Below are positions 63,042-64,000 of a stretch of DNA of 64,000 nucleotides, in pieces (within the stretch, counting starts at the first letter, position 1; each line of letters opens with the position of its first letter). This stretch comes from Tausonia pullulans (taxonomy: Eukaryota > Basidiomycota > Tremellomycetes > Cystofilobasidiales > Mrakiaceae), in the NCBI GenBank assembly GCA_951802195.1, contig OX637627.1, positions 992,001 through 1,056,000 on the forward strand. Reading direction: 5' to 3'. The translations under genes and the position numbers were made by a program. The notes beneath the pieces are model-generated. The model saw nothing but the letters and a program-made list of their open reading frames with translations, had not been told where the DNA came from and did not search any database.

Positions 63042-64000
63042 CTACTGCTGCTCTCCCTCCTCGCTACCGGCCTCAGACTCGTCCTCGCCGTTGAAGGCGT
63101 CCGAAGGCACGCCATAGAGGCGAATGATAGGCTGCGAAGAGCTCGAGCGGTCAGCATGACCTGCATCCATGTAAGGCACAGATCAATGAGCGGCGAGCGC
63201 ACCTTGTTCGGGTCCTTAACCAGGATGTAACGGCCCTCGGGCTGCTTCATGCAGAGGTCGACGATCGTCCGGACAATGCCCCACCCATTGGCAAGCGAGA
63301 GGTTCATCTGGGCCGCGAAGTCTTTGGGCTTGTAAGTCTGGGTGCCGAGGATGACGTGGCGGGTGGTGTCCTTGGGGGTCGCACGAGCAATGTATCTGCA
63401 AAAAAGTGGAGGTGACCGCAATGTCAGCCGCCGGGAGGGGGGGAAGGCTCTCTCGTGCCGTGCGTGATGATACTGTAAAGACATAGAAAACACACCCCAT
63501 CTTCATGATTTCGGCTCCGGCAAGGATGCTCTGGACCGCCCAGCGAGCGAGCTTCGCGGAGTTGTTCTTCATCTCCATGGCGGCGATCGCTCCGCGCTGG
63601 GTGTCGAGCTTCTGCTTCCAGTCGACGGCAGGGATGCCTCCGCTCGTCGAGCCGACCGGGCCGTTGAGGAGAGACTTGACGGTGACGAACGTATCCTCGG
63701 CACCCTTCTCGCCCTTGATGACGCTGTCCACCTCGGTACGGACGACGAGCGACACCTCCTCTTCGTCGGCGTTGGTCGAGAGGTCGAACTTGCGGTAGCG
63801 GAACGCGCATGACGCAAGCGGGTCCGAGTCCTCGGGCGAGTGGAAGGGGTTTGAATTCCCGGTGTTGTGGCGCGAGGCGAGCTTCTTGGGCGTCTTCTCG
63901 GCTTCGGCGACTACCTGGCAGGCGAAGTTAGAGTTGACAAAGGTCGCCTCGAGCGAGAGCGAGCCAGCCGTATTTTGGTTGTCGGTCTCGGACGTCTCAG
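63042..64000 (-). CDS. Translation initiation factor eIF3 subunit d (partial, cut by right edge)
   Basis: At least three exons are visible. The first runs in from the right edge and reads FVNSNFACQVVAEAEKTPKK, SNPFHSPEDSDPLASCAFRY, RKFDLSTNADEEEVSLVVRT and LARWAVQSILAGAEIMKMG. After an intron it continues YIARATPKDTTRHVILGTQT, YKPKDFAAQMNLSLANGWGI, VRTIVDLCMKQPEGRYILVKDPNKV. A last exon gives PIIRLYGVPSDAFNGEDESEA and an acidic end (GEQQ) before the stop at 63042. All blocks match eIF3d, which binds mRNA caps in eIF3 in animals. The N-terminal half lies beyond the window. Confidence 0.95.

Overview
This window looks like nuclear DNA of a basidiomycete fungus, probably Pucciniomycotina (a Rhodotorula, Sporobolomyces or Microbotryum relative). 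Most genes are cut by several short introns of about 50-100 nt with GTRNGT donors and YAG acceptors. The DNA is moderately GC-rich, intergenic spaces are short, and the housekeeping proteins are clearly fungal. The subphylum is inferred from style and gene content; no marker gene proves it.

Left edge (1-5213): mobile DNA. A Ty1/copia-type gag runs off the left edge on the minus strand. Next to it, on the plus strand, is a 5'-truncated LINE with an intact endonuclease/reverse transcriptase ORF, the end of ORF1, a TAATG stop-restart junction and a short A tail.

6.5-14 kb: an NBR1-type selective-autophagy receptor (PB1, ZZ fingers, FW domain, C-terminal Atg8-binding motif), then three small tandem paralogs (10343-13970). 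These share an N-terminal MPSFSK-like block, a Ser-rich middle, fixed-spacing LPxY and PPxY motifs, and an APKE(D/N)PYVxYQ tail. I do not recognise the family, and it is the best candidate for something undescribed.

14.5-26.6 kb: mitochondrial AFG1/LACE1 ATPase (-), a CCDC97/DUF2052 protein (+), an MFS transporter (+), a secreted pectin lyase (-) and the SSU-processome WD40 protein UTP15 (-).

26.7-44.7 kb: SAC3 (TREX-2 mRNA export, -), a lactonase-fold beta-propeller (+), branchpoint-bridging protein BBP/SF1 (+), a nucleolin-like NSR1/Gar2 protein (-) and VAC14 (+), whose 5' end appears to be built from microexons of 4, 23, 12 and 8 nt.

44.8-64 kb: glucose-6-phosphate 1-epimerase-like (-), a probable mitochondrial GatC-like protein (+), a LAA2/DUF5102-like AP-1 accessory (-), LAS1 (-), a large bHLH transcription factor (+), the bromodomain AAA protein YTA7/ATAD2 (-) and eIF3d (-, cut by the right edge).

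There is no operon or pathway cluster. Several genes serve RNA and ribosome biology (UTP15, LAS1, NSR1, BBP, CCDC97, SAC3, eIF3d), but they sit as separate transcription units, often in divergent pairs. Coordinates of spliced genes run from start codon to stop codon; exon ends are given where I worked them out by hand.
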